64,000 bases of DNA from Roseibacterium beibuensis (GTDB lineage Bacteria > Pseudomonadota > Alphaproteobacteria > Rhodobacterales > Rhodobacteraceae): assembly GCF_039542305.1 (NCBI RefSeq), contig NZ_BAABHW010000005.1, forward strand, positions 1 through 64,000, in the 5' to 3' direction. The notes under the pieces were generated by a model. The model saw only the letters and a list, made by a program, of their open reading frames with translations, was not told the DNA's origin and searched no databases. Positions 33,740-43,171 of the stretch are shown in pieces. Within the stretch, counting starts at the first letter, position 1. Each line of letters opens with the position of its first letter. Position numbers and translations under genes: made by a program.

Positions 33740-36700
33740 TGGCCTTGGTCCTCGTCCGAGAAATCGGGCGGCGGCGCGCGAAAGATCTCGCGGAAGATGC
33801 CCGGCGTCAGGATCGAAAGCGGGTTCACCGTGACGTTCGTCGCGCCCCGCGCTCCGGTCAGCTGGTACGAGAACCCGAACAGCCCCTCGCGACGTGGCGC
33901 GAAGATCGCGCCGAACAGCCCGTTGACCATGTAGAACGGCGAAATGACACCCTGCATCTCGAATTGCCGGGTCGCGATGTCATATTCGCCGTCCATCGAC
34001 AAGCCGAGAGACGGACCGAGGGCCGTTCCCTCGCGCAGGCGAATGCGTTCCGGGCTCAGCCGGAAGCGCGCGTTCACATCGCCCAGGCTGATCCCCTCGC
34101 CGCCAAGCTGTTCCAGCAGGCCCACGACCGAGATCAGATTCAGCAACTCGGCCACGGCGGGTGCGTTGCGCAGTCGGGGGCCGTCGATCGACAGGCGCCC
34201 GTTGTAATGGCCCGGCTCACCCGTCGCCCGCAGGATCAGGTCCATGTCACCGCCATAGGCATCGTCATAGATGCCGGCGGCCCGCATGACCGCCCCGCCA
34301 TCGGCCGATTGCAATCGCACGGATGTGCCCTCGGCCGAGGACACCAGTACGCCCGAGACCTGCGCCGCCCCGTTGATCGCCCCGCGAAACTGGCCCTGGA
34401 GCCCGCCGACGCTGGTCAGATCGGCCCTGAGACCGGTCAAGGCGATGCCGTCGGCCACCTGCAACCGGTCCAATGCGACTGAAATCGGCCCCGATGCCTG
34501 ATCGTTCGCACCGGCTCCGCCAGCGCCCTGCCCGGCACCGCCACCGGCGACCGCGGCAAGGTTGCGCATGTCCACGATGCCGCCCGTGATGTCGATCAGG
34601 GGCGGGCCGCCGCTACGCGCGACAAGCGCCCCCTGCACGTCAAGCCAGCTTGCGATGCTGAACCGGTCGGCGACGAGACGCCCGAACCCGCCTGCCGTGG
34701 ACAGGCGCACGGCGCCGTTCAGCGTCAGCCCGGCGGCGTCGAGGTCCAGCCGCGTGATTTCGGCGTTGTCCCCAAGGCGGGCCTCGACCTCGAGACGGCC
34801 TGTGCCATCCCGGCCAAGCTGCCAGCCGAGCGACGGAATGGCGAGGCTGATCCCGGCCAGATCCGATTGCAGGGTCAGGGCGGGCGGCGCGTCGGGCATC
34901 AGGCGCAGATCGACCGCCGCGCTGCCGCGACCCGCGATCAGCCACTCGGGCAAGACCACACCGAGAGAAGCCAAGCCGCCCCGGCTTACCTCGGCCCTCG
35001 CGTCGAGCCGCGATCCCGGCGCGGCACCGCGCCCGATCTCGCGCTGCCAACTGCCGGTGATCGGCACACCGTCAAAGCTGGCGCGACCTGACACGACAAG
35101 CTGCCTGTCCGAGATCGCAACATCCAACCGATCCGCAGCCAGCCTGCGCCCGGTGACAAGGGTATCCGCGCGGTACGTTGCCACCGCGCCGGTCACGGTC
35201 AGGTCCACGCCCTCCAACGGGTCGCTGCCCTCCGGGCGGCGCTGCAACCGGGTGACGATCTGCGTGCGAGCGCTGAGTTGCCCGCGCCCAATCCGCTCCG
35301 GCGTCATCGGGCCGCTGCGCAGCACGTTGAGCGGGGGCGCATCGAGAACGTGCATCACTTCAACCAGATCGCCCGCAAGGCTCAGGTCCATTTCCGCCGT
35401 GGCAGGCCTGAGGGTTGTGTCGGGGATCACGAACTCCGATCCGGCAAGCGACACGCTGTCCGGCCGCCCCTCCGCCATGATGCGCCCCTCGTCGAGGCGA
35501 ATGACAAGACGCCGGCCGTCCAACTGCAGGTAGCCCGCGCCATCCGTGATGGGCGGACCGACCCGAAAGGAATTCCACTCGGCATCTGAGAAATCGAACT
35601 GCACCATGTGGCGTGGCTCAGCGCCCGGCGCATGGCGCAGTGCGAAATCCACACCCTCCAGGCGCCCCGCGTGAACGCGGTCGGACACCCAGGCGCGCGG
35701 CTGCGACAGGGCCGTTGCGGGCCAATAGGACAGAACGGTGGCCACATCCGTTTCCGGCACATGCGCATCGACCGAGATCGCCAGACCGTCGGGCAAGGAC
35801 ACCACCTCGCCGCTTGCGGTCACCCGCAGCGGCCCGTCATGGAGCACGGCCCGACCGACCTCCAGCCTGATGTCCGGCGCAAGGGTCAGGCGCAGATCGA
35901 CCGCCGCGCCGTCGAGCGCAAGCGGCGCGTCGTAAAAGCCCTCGGGCGCGGCCGTGATCTCGCTCAGGCGCAATTGCCCGACGAAGCTGGTGCCATCCTC
36001 CGAGACATCCGCATGACCGGCCGCGACGAAATTGAGCTGCGATGCCGTCAGCGCAAGCGTGCCGAATTCCATCCGGCGGCGCTGCGCGTTGTAGCTCAGC
36101 GTCGCATCTATCGCGTCGAAGCGCAGCGGCGGCGCCTCGGGGCCCAGGGTCAGCTCCCCTGCGCCGATCGCCAGGGTGCCGCCGAAATCCGACAGGGTGC
36201 CGTCATCGTCCAGCCGCGCGGTCATCGCGCCCGAGATCGGCGCGCGCATAAGGTCCAGCCAGGCAAGCGACGGGTCGAGCGCGGCAAGGTCCCGCGCGCC
36301 GAGCGAGGCGAACCGCATCGCGATCGAGGTTTCGCGCGCCCCGGTGCGCCGCGCGAACTCCATGTCGACCGTCGCGTCCCGCCGCCCCGAGAGATCGCCC
36401 GACACCGACAGGGCCACGCCCTCGGCATCGCGCGTCAGGGTGGCGGTCGCGTTTCTCATGCGCAGAACGGGGCCAGAGCGCGTGTCCTCCATCTCCAGCG
36501 TCACGTCCGTCGCCGTGATGGCCTGCAATTCCGAGAAGGTGGGCGTCGAGAACATCGCGTCGAGGCGCGCCATCGTGTCCGTCAAAGGCGCCTCGGAGAC
36601 GGGAATCGGATCGTCCATCGCACCACCGATGAAATCGACATCGAACCGGCCCGTCTCGTCCCGGCTGAGCCGCATGCCGGGGCCGATCACGATGATCTGG

Positions 36701-37098
36701 CGGGGGCGCACCTGCCCACGCAACAGCGGCCCCGGCGCCATGCGGACACGCAGCACGGGAAAGGCCGCGCGTTCCGCGCCGGACAGATCGGTCATGACCA
36801 CGTCGCGAAATTCGAAAGCCGGGGCGCGCCCCCCTTCGGGCAGGGCCAGCGCCATGTCGCCGATCTCGACGTGATTGGCGGCCATCGCGCCGTCGATCCG
36901 GGCCTCGATCCGGTCTTGCAGGCCAGCGGGCAGGCTCAGGGGGGACACGGTCAATCGCCACCAGAGACCGGCCGCCCCCAAGGCGGCCGCAAGGGGCAGA
37001 ACGGCCAACAGGATCAGCCCCGCGAGCCGCCACCGACCGCGGGCGGCGCGCCCGCCTCTTCCGTGGGCCTCGCCCGTCTGGGGGGGAGGAACTGACAT
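33736..37098 (-). CDS. AsmA/YhdP-like large envelope protein
   Basis: A 1120-residue protein with one N-terminal membrane segment (LAGLILLAVLPLAAALGAAG) followed by a long periplasmic region rich in beta strands. It ends in a recognisable AsmA-like C-terminal domain, e.g. LLNLISVVGLLEQLGGEGI and FRLSPERIRLREGTALGPS. YhdP and other AsmA-clan proteins form a hydrophobic groove bridging inner and outer membranes and help carry phospholipids outward. That role is inferred from family. It overlaps queA by four bases and diverges from bcp. Confidence 0.82.
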   Translation of the reverse strand: MSVPPPQTGEAHGRGGRAARGRWRLAGLILLAVLPLAAALGAAGLWWRLTVSPLSLPAGLQDRIEARIDGAMAANHVEIGDMALALPEGGRAPAFEFRDVVMTDLSGAERAAFPVLRVRMAPGPLLRGQVRPRQIIVIGPGMRLSRDETGRFDVDFIGGAMDDPIPVSEAPLTDTMARLDAMFSTPTFSELQAITATDVTLEMEDTRSGPVLRMRNATATLTRDAEGVALSVSGDLSGRRDATVDMEFARRTGARETSIAMRFASLGARDLAALDPSLAWLDLMRAPISGAMTARLDDDGTLSDFGGTLAIGAGELTLGPEAPPLRFDAIDATLSYNAQRRRMEFGTLALTASQLNFVAAGHADVSEDGTSFVGQLRLSEITAAPEGFYDAPLALDGAAVDLRLTLAPDIRLEVGRAVLHDGPLRVTASGEVVSLPDGLAISVDAHVPETDVATVLSYWPATALSQPRAWVSDRVHAGRLEGVDFALRHAPGAEPRHMVQFDFSDAEWNSFRVGPPITDGAGYLQLDGRRLVIRLDEGRIMAEGRPDSVSLAGSEFVIPDTTLRPATAEMDLSLAGDLVEVMHVLDAPPLNVLRSGPMTPERIGRGQLSARTQIVTRLQRRPEGSDPLEGVDLTVTGAVATYRADTLVTGRRLAADRLDVAISDRQLVVSGRASFDGVPITGSWQREIGRGAAPGSRLDARAEVSRGGLASLGVVLPEWLIAGRGSAAVDLRLMPDAPPALTLQSDLAGISLAIPSLGWQLGRDGTGRLEVEARLGDNAEITRLDLDAAGLTLNGAVRLSTAGGFGRLVADRFSIASWLDVQGALVARSGGPPLIDITGGIVDMRNLAAVAGGGAGQGAGGAGANDQASGPISVALDRLQVADGIALTGLRADLTSVGGLQGQFRGAINGAAQVSGVLVSSAEGTSVRLQSADGGAVMRAAGIYDDAYGGDMDLILRATGEPGHYNGRLSIDGPRLRNAPAVAELLNLISVVGLLEQLGGEGISLGDVNARFRLSPERIRLREGTALGPSLGLSMDGEYDIATRQFEMQGVISPFYMVNGLFGAIFAPRREGLFGFSYQLTGARGATNVTVNPLSILTPGIFREIFRAPPPDFSDEDQGQ

Positions 37099-37217
37099 AT
37101 CTGCCCGCGCTGTCCTGATCTGCCTGTCGCGTTATGGGCCTTTATCTTCGCGCCAAACCGCCTAGCTTGCAATGCGCCGCAACGTCGGCCCACCCATGGC
37201 CAGAGAGGAGACCCGCG

Positions 37218-37679
37218 ATGCCCGAAGCCGGAGACATGGCGCCCGATTTCACCCTGCCCCGCGACGGGGGCGACACGATCACCCTGTCGGGCCTGCGCCC
37301 CAAGCCGGTGGTCGTCTATTTCTACCCGCGCGACGACACCTCCGGCTGCACCAAGGAGGCATTGGCCTTCACCGAGCTTGCCGGCGAATTCGAGGCCGCC
37401 GGTGCCGTCGTAATCGGGATCTCCAAGGACAGCGTCGCCAAGCATGACAAGTTCATCGCCAAGCACGGGCTTGGCGTGATCCTCGCCTCGGACGAGGAGA
37501 GCGACACCTGCGAGCGCTATGGCGCTTGGAAGGAAAAGAGCATGTACGGCAAGAAGTTCATGGGCATCGAACGCTCGACCTTCCTTGTCGATGGCGAAGG
37601 CAAGATCGCGCGCGCATGGCCCAAGGTGAAAGTGCCCGGTCACGCCGAAGAGGTACTGGAGGCCGTCCGCGCCCTGTGA
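37218..37679 (+). CDS. bcp: Thioredoxin-dependent thiol peroxidase (Bcp/PrxQ family)
   Basis: Peroxiredoxin of 153 residues reducing hydrogen peroxide and organic hydroperoxides. The peroxidatic Cys44 is in YPRDDTSGCTKEA. The resolving Cys found five residues later in E. coli Bcp is absent (Leu here). Another Cys lies in ESDTCERYG, so the enzyme may be atypical 2-Cys or 1-Cys. ATG 37218 follows GAGAGGAG. Confidence 0.93.
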   Translation: MPEAGDMAPDFTLPRDGGDTITLSGLRPKPVVVYFYPRDDTSGCTKEALAFTELAGEFEAAGAVVIGISKDSVAKHDKFIAKHGLGVILASDEESDTCERYGAWKEKSMYGKKFMGIERSTFLVDGEGKIARAWPKVKVPGHAEEVLEAVRAL

Positions 37680-37688
37680 CGCGAGACC

Positions 37689-37718
37689 GGTCGGCGCCCA
37701 CCTGTCCGGGCGCCGACC
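37689..37718 (+). terminator. Strong hairpin after bcp
   Basis: Perfect 11-bp stem GGTCGGCGCCC (37689-37699) and GGGCGCCGACC (37708-37718) with an 8-base loop, ten bases after the stop codon. No T run follows, so it may block 3' decay or need Rho. Confidence 0.6.
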
Positions 37719-37771
37719 GCACAGCCGCTTGTGTCTTGACCGCAGGACCACGGTCTTTCACATCGCATCCC

Positions 37772-38599
37772 ATGACCGAGATGCCCCCCCTTGCCGAGAT
37801 GGCCGACGCGGTGCTGCGCACAGCGGATGGTCGGGACAAAACCGCCCTGTCCCGGCACTATGCCGGGCTTTGGCAAGCGGCCCGCGCCCGCGGGGAAACG
37901 CCCGAGGTCGGCACGGCCAGCCCGCCCGATCGCCCCGCCCGGCCCGAGCGCCCAGAGCTTCTGGACCCGCGCGACGTGCCGCGCAGGCGGCCCGGAAGCC
38001 CGCAGGGGCGGCGCGCCATCCTGCACGCGGTCGCCCATATCGAGTTGAACGCGGTCGACCTGCACTGGGATATCGTCGCGCGCTTCGCCCATATCCCCAT
38101 GCCCATTGGCTTCTACGATGACTGGGTGAAATCGGCCGATGAAGAATCCAAGCATTTCAACCTGATCTGCGACGTCCTTGATGCGATGGACTGCCCCTAT
38201 GGCACCCTGCCCGCCCATGCCGGGATGTGGCGCGCGGCCGAGGATACGAAGGACGATCTGATGGGCCGCCTCGCCGTGGTGCCCATGGTGCTGGAGGCGC
38301 GCGGCCTGGACGTGACACCGGGCATGATCGAGATCTTCGACAAGGCGAAAAAGGACGAACCGGCCGCCGCGCAAGCGGTCGACGCCATGCGCGTCATCTA
38401 TGCCGAAGAGGTGCACCACGTCGCCTATGGCTCCAAGTGGTTCCACTTCCTCTGCGGCCGCCACGACACCGACCCGAAAGACGCCTTCCACGACCTCGTG
38501 CGCCGCTATTTCCACGGCGCCTTGAAACCGCCCTTCAACGAGGAAAAACGCGCCGAGGCCGGCCTGCCGCCCGATTTCTATTGGCCACTTGCGGATTGA
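37772..38599 (+). CDS. DUF455 (ferritin-like) family protein
   Basis: A 275-residue protein of the DUF455 family, a ferritin-like four-helix bundle. Carboxylate/His pairs that could bind two metals are visible: HIELNAVDLHWD, DEESKHFNLI and YAEEVHHVAYG. The metal, substrate and role are unknown. The N-terminal 70 residues are Pro/Arg-rich and variable. Start at ATG 37772; another in-frame ATG lies three codons later; neither has a clear ribosome site. Confidence 0.85.
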   Translation: MTEMPPLAEMADAVLRTADGRDKTALSRHYAGLWQAARARGETPEVGTASPPDRPARPERPELLDPRDVPRRRPGSPQGRRAILHAVAHIELNAVDLHWDIVARFAHIPMPIGFYDDWVKSADEESKHFNLICDVLDAMDCPYGTLPAHAGMWRAAEDTKDDLMGRLAVVPMVLEARGLDVTPGMIEIFDKAKKDEPAAAQAVDAMRVIYAEEVHHVAYGSKWFHFLCGRHDTDPKDAFHDLVRRYFHGALKPPFNEEKRAEAGLPPDFYWPLAD

Positions 38600-38603
38600 C
38601 TGC

Positions 38604-38717
38604 GGCGAAAAGCGCAATTCGAATCGCAAATTCGCCATGCGCAATCGGCGGTTTTTTGCCCAATACGGCAGAATTTAGCTGCCTTTTATGCCCAATGTGG
38701 GTAGTGTGTTGCCCAAT
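38604..38717 (+). promoter_or_regulatory. Repeat-rich, AT-richer region upstream of the M23-bactofilin operon
   Basis: Three direct copies of GCCCAAT (38658-38664, 38690-38696, 38711-38717) start 32 and 21 bases apart, close to whole helical turns. Just upstream are three related strings, CGCAATTCG (38613), CGCAAATTCG (38625) and CGCAATCG (38640). A dyad GGCGAA (38604-38609) and TTCGCC (38631-38636) may end DUF455 transcription. Same-face repeated sites suggest cooperative binding of a regulator. Confidence 0.5.
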
Positions 38718-38809
38718 GAAACGGCTTGTCCTATTCCCCGGACAGTCGTTGCCGCTACCGGGACAGGGTGGGACGGCGATAAAAACTGGGGAAGACGAGG
38801 CATAGGATA

Positions 38810-40150
38810 GTGACATCTCGGCTAATCAGCCGCGTGAATGCGGCGCTAGAGCGGCACTTGCCGGAACAACGGCTTTTCCTGAAATCGGACGAAGGCACTC
38901 GGTTCGTGCGTCTGCGTCCCGCGACACAGGCAGGGATGATCCTCGGATCCGCTGCGCTGGTCGGATGGACGATCATCGTGACGTCCTTTTTCCTGATCGA
39001 CACCATCTCGGCCGGCAATGTGCGCGAGCAGGCACAGCGCGAACAGATGATGTACCAGGAGCGTCTGAACACCCTCGCCGGAGAGCGGGACCTGCGCGCC
39101 GCCGAAGCGCGCATGGCCCAGGAACGCTTCACCCTCGCGATGGACCAGGTGTCGGAGATGCAGACGCGCCTGCTCGACGCCGAGGAACGCAGCCGCGAAC
39201 TTGAAACCGCCGTCGACGTGATCCAGTCGACTCTGCGCACGACGATCGAGGAACGCGACAGCGCCCGGCTCGAGGTCGCGACGCTCCAGGCAGAGCTTCA
39301 GGCGGACACCGGCACCATGCAGACCGCCGCCGCCCGCGAGCGCGAGTTGAACCGCACGCTGGCCTTCCTGACCGAAGCCCTTGAGGAAACCGCGGAAGAT
39401 CGCGACCTGACGCTTCTGGCGATGGCCGATGCCGCACAAACCATCGATGAGCTGAATTTCCGCGCCGCCCTCTCCGCCGAGCGGCAGGAGCGCGTGTTCA
39501 GCCAGATCGAAGATGCCGTCGCCCTGTCGATGGAGCCGCTGGACGAGATGTTCCGCGCCGCAGGCCTCGCCACCGAAGATATCATCGGTCAGGTCCGCGC
39601 AACCTATTCCGGCCAGGGCGGACCGCTCATGCCCATCGCGATGTCCACCTCGGGCGGCACGCCCGACCGTTTGTCGGCCCGCGCCAACGAGGTTCTGTCC
39701 GACCTCGACGAATTGAACCTCTTCCGCATCGCGGCCGAGCAGCTTCCCTTCTCGATGCCCGTGGGCGGCAGCTATCGCATGACCTCCGGTTTCGGGTATC
39801 GCCGCGACCCCATCAACGGCGGCGGGCGCATGCACAATGGAACCGATTTCGCAGGGTCGCGCGGCACGCCGATCCTTGCCGGCGGCGACGGGGTCGTCAC
39901 CCATGCGGGCCGCATGTCGGGCTACGGAAACCTGGTCGAAATCCGCCACGCCTTCGGGATCACCACCCGTTACGGCCACATGTCGCGCATCCGGGTGAGC
40001 GAAGGCGAAAGGGTCTCGCGCGGGCAACTCATCGGTGATATGGGCAATACCGGGCGGTCCACGGGCACGCATCTCCACTACGAGGTGCGCAGGAACGACG
40101 AGCCCGTGAACCCCATGACCTTCATTACGGCAGGACGCGATGTTTTCTAA
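38810..40150 (+). CDS. M23-family (LytM) metallopeptidase with coiled coil, cell-wall hydrolase
   Basis: A 446-residue membrane-anchored peptidoglycan endopeptidase. N-terminal membrane segment (about 43-66, AGMILGSAALVGWTIIVTSF), long coiled coil (about 70-200) rich in Glu/Arg/Ala, and a LytM domain near the C-terminus with zinc ligands in MHNGTDFAG and THLHYEV plus GHMSRI. The ligands are intact, so it should be active rather than a degenerate activator. It uses GTG at 38810. Its end overlaps the bactofilin start by 11 bases, an arrangement linked to cell shape and curvature in other bacteria. Confidence 0.92.
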   Translation: MTSRLISRVNAALERHLPEQRLFLKSDEGTRFVRLRPATQAGMILGSAALVGWTIIVTSFFLIDTISAGNVREQAQREQMMYQERLNTLAGERDLRAAEARMAQERFTLAMDQVSEMQTRLLDAEERSRELETAVDVIQSTLRTTIEERDSARLEVATLQAELQADTGTMQTAAARERELNRTLAFLTEALEETAEDRDLTLLAMADAAQTIDELNFRAALSAERQERVFSQIEDAVALSMEPLDEMFRAAGLATEDIIGQVRATYSGQGGPLMPIAMSTSGGTPDRLSARANEVLSDLDELNLFRIAAEQLPFSMPVGGSYRMTSGFGYRRDPINGGGRMHNGTDFAGSRGTPILAGGDGVVTHAGRMSGYGNLVEIRHAFGITTRYGHMSRIRVSEGERVSRGQLIGDMGNTGRSTGTHLHYEVRRNDEPVNPMTFITAGRDVF

Positions 40151-40727
40151 ATCCAAGATCAACGAACCCGGGCCGAAGCAGGGCGCTGGCGACAGCACGC
40201 CCGCCGCTTCCGGGAGCTCGGCATCGTCTGGCTCGACCTCGACCACATCGGGAGACCCCATGAACAAACCTTCGAACGCCCCCGCAAAGTCCAAGCCGAG
40301 CCCCTCGGTGCTCAGCTCCGACCTGACGGTTGTCGGCAACCTGCGTACGTCCGGCGACATCCAGGTCGAAGGCACGGTGCAGGGCGACATCCGCGCGCAT
40401 CTGCTGACCGTGGGCGAAAGCGCGAATATCGAGGGTGAAATCGTCGCCGACGATATCGTCGTGACCGGCAAGGTCGTGGGACGCGTGCGCGGCCTGAAGG
40501 TGCGCCTGACCTCGACCGCGCGTGTCGAGGGCGACATCATCCACAAGACGATCGCCATCGAAAGCGGCGCCCATTTCGAAGGCTCGGTGCAGCGCGCCGA
40601 GGATCCGCTGGCCACGGGTCAGCGCAGCACGCCGGGCGCCGGTCAGAGCGCCCGCCCCTCCTCGCCGCCGCCGGTGCAGCGCCCAGTGTCGTCCCTGCCG
40701 GGCGACAGTGGCAAATCGGATAGCTGA
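40140..40727 (+). CDS. Bactofilin (polymer-forming cytoskeletal protein)
   Basis: A 195-residue protein. A flexible Ser/Thr/Pro-rich N-terminus (about 1-57) precedes the beta-helical bactofilin core (about 58-150: VVGNLRTSGDIQVEGTVQGD and VTGKVVGRVRGLKVRLTST), then a Pro/Ser-rich tail. Bactofilins form nucleotide-free filaments that recruit peptidoglycan enzymes. Overlap with the M23 gene indicates coupled translation and a joint role in wall remodelling. A second in-frame ATG after 40 codons could give a shorter form. Confidence 0.93.
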   Translation: MFSKSKINEPGPKQGAGDSTPAASGSSASSGSTSTTSGDPMNKPSNAPAKSKPSPSVLSSDLTVVGNLRTSGDIQVEGTVQGDIRAHLLTVGESANIEGEIVADDIVVTGKVVGRVRGLKVRLTSTARVEGDIIHKTIAIESGAHFEGSVQRAEDPLATGQRSTPGAGQSARPSSPPPVQRPVSSLPGDSGKSDS

Positions 40728-40754
40728 GCGCACAGCACTCAGCCCAGGAATTGG

Positions 40755-40786
40755 AAAAGCCGGACCGCTTGGTCCGGCTTTTTCCT
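40755..40786. terminator. Terminator between bactofilin and DUF2189 genes
   Basis: Stem AAAAGCCGGACC (40755-40766) and GGTCCGGCTTTT (40771-40782) with a 4-base loop and T/A runs on both sides. Suited to both convergent genes. Confidence 0.9.
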
Positions 40787-40812
40787 TTCTGCCGCCCCGC
40801 TGCCCCGGTGCC

Positions 40813-41604
40813 TCAGTCGAGCGAGGTCAACGCCCGGCGATACACATGCCATGTCGCGTGGCCCAGGATCGGCAGCACCACGAAAAGCCCCACAAGGAAC
40901 GGCAGCAAGCCCAGAAAGGTCAGCCCCGCAATCATCGCCGCCCAGACCAGCATGACGCGCTTGTTCTGCTGCACCACCTTGAGCGAGGTCAGCATCGCGG
41001 TGACGAAATCCAGTTCCTTGTCCAGCAGCAGCGGGAGCGAGACCACGGTCAAAGAGAACAGAACGATCGCGAACACGGCGCCGAACGCCGTGCCGACCAG
41101 CAACATGGTCAGCCCCTCTGGCTCCAACAGGTAGGCATAGGACGTGGTGACATTGGTCAGGACGGCCGGTCCCATGAACAGCGCGAAAAGCATATGCGCG
41201 AAGAAGGACCAGAACAGGAAATAGACGATGATCACCCAGGCCATCGACGGCAATTGCCGCAACCGCTGCCGCCAGATCACGCCGAAAATGTCGTTACGGC
41301 GGAAATCCGTGTCGCCGATTTCCAACCGGCGGGACACCTCGTAAAGCCCCACGGCAAGGAACGGCCCCAGCAACGGGAAGCCGACGGTGAAGGGGATCGC
41401 CCACCACACCTGCTCGGTCACGAACAGGAACAGGTAGATCAGCCAGCCCCCCACGACATAGACGTGGGAAAAGAACAGGCCCATCATCGGTTTGCGGTAG
41501 AAATCCCGCGCGCCCATCTTCAGTGCGTAGACCAGATCGCCTATCGCCATCTGGTTCACGCGCGGCACCTTGGACGGCGCGGCGTGGCCCGTCACGTCAC
41601 TCAT
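40813..41604 (-). CDS. DUF2189 family integral membrane protein
   Basis: A 263-residue protein with about six membrane helices. It begins with a short cytoplasmic stretch and LVYALKMGARDFYRKPMMGLFF, then VGGWLIYLFLF and the conserved FPLLGPFLAVGLYEVSRR, matching DUF2189. Function unknown. GGGAGGAAG precedes the ATG at 41602-41604. Confidence 0.87.
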   Translation of the reverse strand: MSDVTGHAAPSKVPRVNQMAIGDLVYALKMGARDFYRKPMMGLFFSHVYVVGGWLIYLFLFVTEQVWWAIPFTVGFPLLGPFLAVGLYEVSRRLEIGDTDFRRNDIFGVIWRQRLRQLPSMAWVIIVYFLFWSFFAHMLFALFMGPAVLTNVTTSYAYLLEPEGLTMLLVGTAFGAVFAIVLFSLTVVSLPLLLDKELDFVTAMLTSLKVVQQNKRVMLVWAAMIAGLTFLGLLPFLVGLFVVLPILGHATWHVYRRALTSLD

Positions 41605-41661
41605 GTTCGCACTTCCTCCCGCGGAAACTCTAGACCGCGGGTTTCGCGTGCGTAAAGCGTC

Positions 41662-43029
41662 TTAGCGATGGATCGGGCGCGGGCCCATCATCTCTTCCCA
41701 CCGGCGCGCCATGGCCAGCAACCGCCCATCCGAGCCGGACGGCCCGATCAGTTGCAGCCCGTGGGACAAGCCGTTCTGCGCGATCCCGGCGGGCAGGTTC
41801 ACCACCGGCAGGCCGGCAAGGCTGGCCGGGATCACCACTTCCATCCAGCGGTGATAGGTGTCCATCCCCTGCCCCGCGATCTCGCGCGGCCAGTCCCAGT
41901 CGACCGGGAAGGGCCAGACCTGGGCCGAGGGCAGCACCAGCGCGTCGAAGCGTGTGAACAGGTCGTCCAGTGCGGACAGCCAATCCCGGCGCAGCGCCGC
42001 CGCGCGCTCGACCTGATCGCCGGTCATGGCGAAACCGCGCACGATCTCCCAGATCGCCTGCGGGTTCAGCAGGGCGCGCTGCCCCGCATCGCGGTAATGC
42101 GGCCCGAGGTCTTGCGACACGGCAAAGCTGCGCAGATCGGTCCAGCTTTGCCACAGCAGGTCCGAGGGCACCGGTGGGGCCAGCGCCTCGACCCGCCATC
42201 CAAGAGAGTCCATCCGGGCGACAGCGCCCTCGGCCGCATCCAGAACGCCCCCCTCCATCGGGTAGGCCCCGCCCCAATCCGCCAGCCAGCCGATACGTGG
42301 CGCCTTTGGGGATGCCGTCTCCCCCTCGAAGAGACCGCCCGAGAGCGTCTCCAGCAGCCGCGCCACGTCATCGACACAGCGCGCCATGGGGCCCAGTGTT
42401 GACAGCCGATGCAGCAACACCGCGTCGCGCACATCGCCCGACACCACCCCGACCGTCGGGCGCATCCGCCAGACATCGCACCACGCGGCGGGGTTGCGCA
42501 GGCTGCCCATCATGTCCGATCCGTCGGCAACCGCCAGCATGCCGGTCGCAAGGGAGGCCGCCGCACCGCCCGAACTGCCCCCTGCGGTGCGTGACAGGTC
42601 CAGCGGGTTGCGCGTGGGACCATAGACAGGGTTGGTCGAATGCGAGCCGAGGCCGAATTGAGGGACGTTGGTCTTTCCGATGATGATCGCGCCTGCCGCC
42701 TTCATCCGGCGCACGATGGCGTCATCCTCGTCGGGGATATTGTCAGCCAGGATCGGCGAACCCCAGGTGGAGCGCACGCCCTTCACGCCGACAAGGTCCT
42801 TCACCGCGATGGGGATACCGTGCAGCCAGCCTTGCGGTGCCATCGCCTCGGCCAGCCGCGCTTCGCCCATCAGGCGTTCGCGGTCGCGCAGGGCGACGAT
42901 GGCGTTGACCTCGCCATTCACGGCGTCGATCCGCGACAGGGTCGCGCGCATCACCTCCACCGGAGACAGCGTGCGCCGTGCAATCGCCGCCGAGATGTCC
43001 GACGCGCTCAACCCAAGCAGATCACTCAT
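41662..43029 (-). CDS. Amidase-signature family enzyme
   Basis: A 455-residue hydrolase of the amidase-signature family. The catalytic Lys is in IPIAVKDLVGV, and the Gly/Ser-rich stretch TAGGSSGGAAASLATGM is followed by ADGSDMMGSLRNPAA, containing the cis-Ser and nucleophile region. Most relatives read DMGGS or DTGGS; here one Gly is Met. Such enzymes cleave amides, carbamates or aryl amides; it is not GatA, since no GatB/C is nearby. ATG 43027-43029 follows GGGGAAG; the open frame upstream overlaps the peroxidase promoter and is rejected. Confidence 0.88.
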   Translation of the reverse strand: MSDLLGLSASDISAAIARRTLSPVEVMRATLSRIDAVNGEVNAIVALRDRERLMGEARLAEAMAPQGWLHGIPIAVKDLVGVKGVRSTWGSPILADNIPDEDDAIVRRMKAAGAIIIGKTNVPQFGLGSHSTNPVYGPTRNPLDLSRTAGGSSGGAAASLATGMLAVADGSDMMGSLRNPAAWCDVWRMRPTVGVVSGDVRDAVLLHRLSTLGPMARCVDDVARLLETLSGGLFEGETASPKAPRIGWLADWGGAYPMEGGVLDAAEGAVARMDSLGWRVEALAPPVPSDLLWQSWTDLRSFAVSQDLGPHYRDAGQRALLNPQAIWEIVRGFAMTGDQVERAAALRRDWLSALDDLFTRFDALVLPSAQVWPFPVDWDWPREIAGQGMDTYHRWMEVVIPASLAGLPVVNLPAGIAQNGLSHGLQLIGPSGSDGRLLAMARRWEEMMGPRPIHR

Positions 43030-43171
43030 GGTGCTTCCCCGTATTGCCCGCGAAATCTCTATCCCGGATGCGACGACACGCGCAATCGGCCGGGGTTGAT
43101 CCGGCGGGACGCTTCGGCCCATAAGTCCGATAGAAAGACTCGGAAAATGTTCCCCCGTGTGAGAGTTCCCC

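Noticed and set aside
38600..38660. tRNA gene suggested by a TTCGAATC string
   Set aside because: No acceptor or anticodon stems can be built around it.
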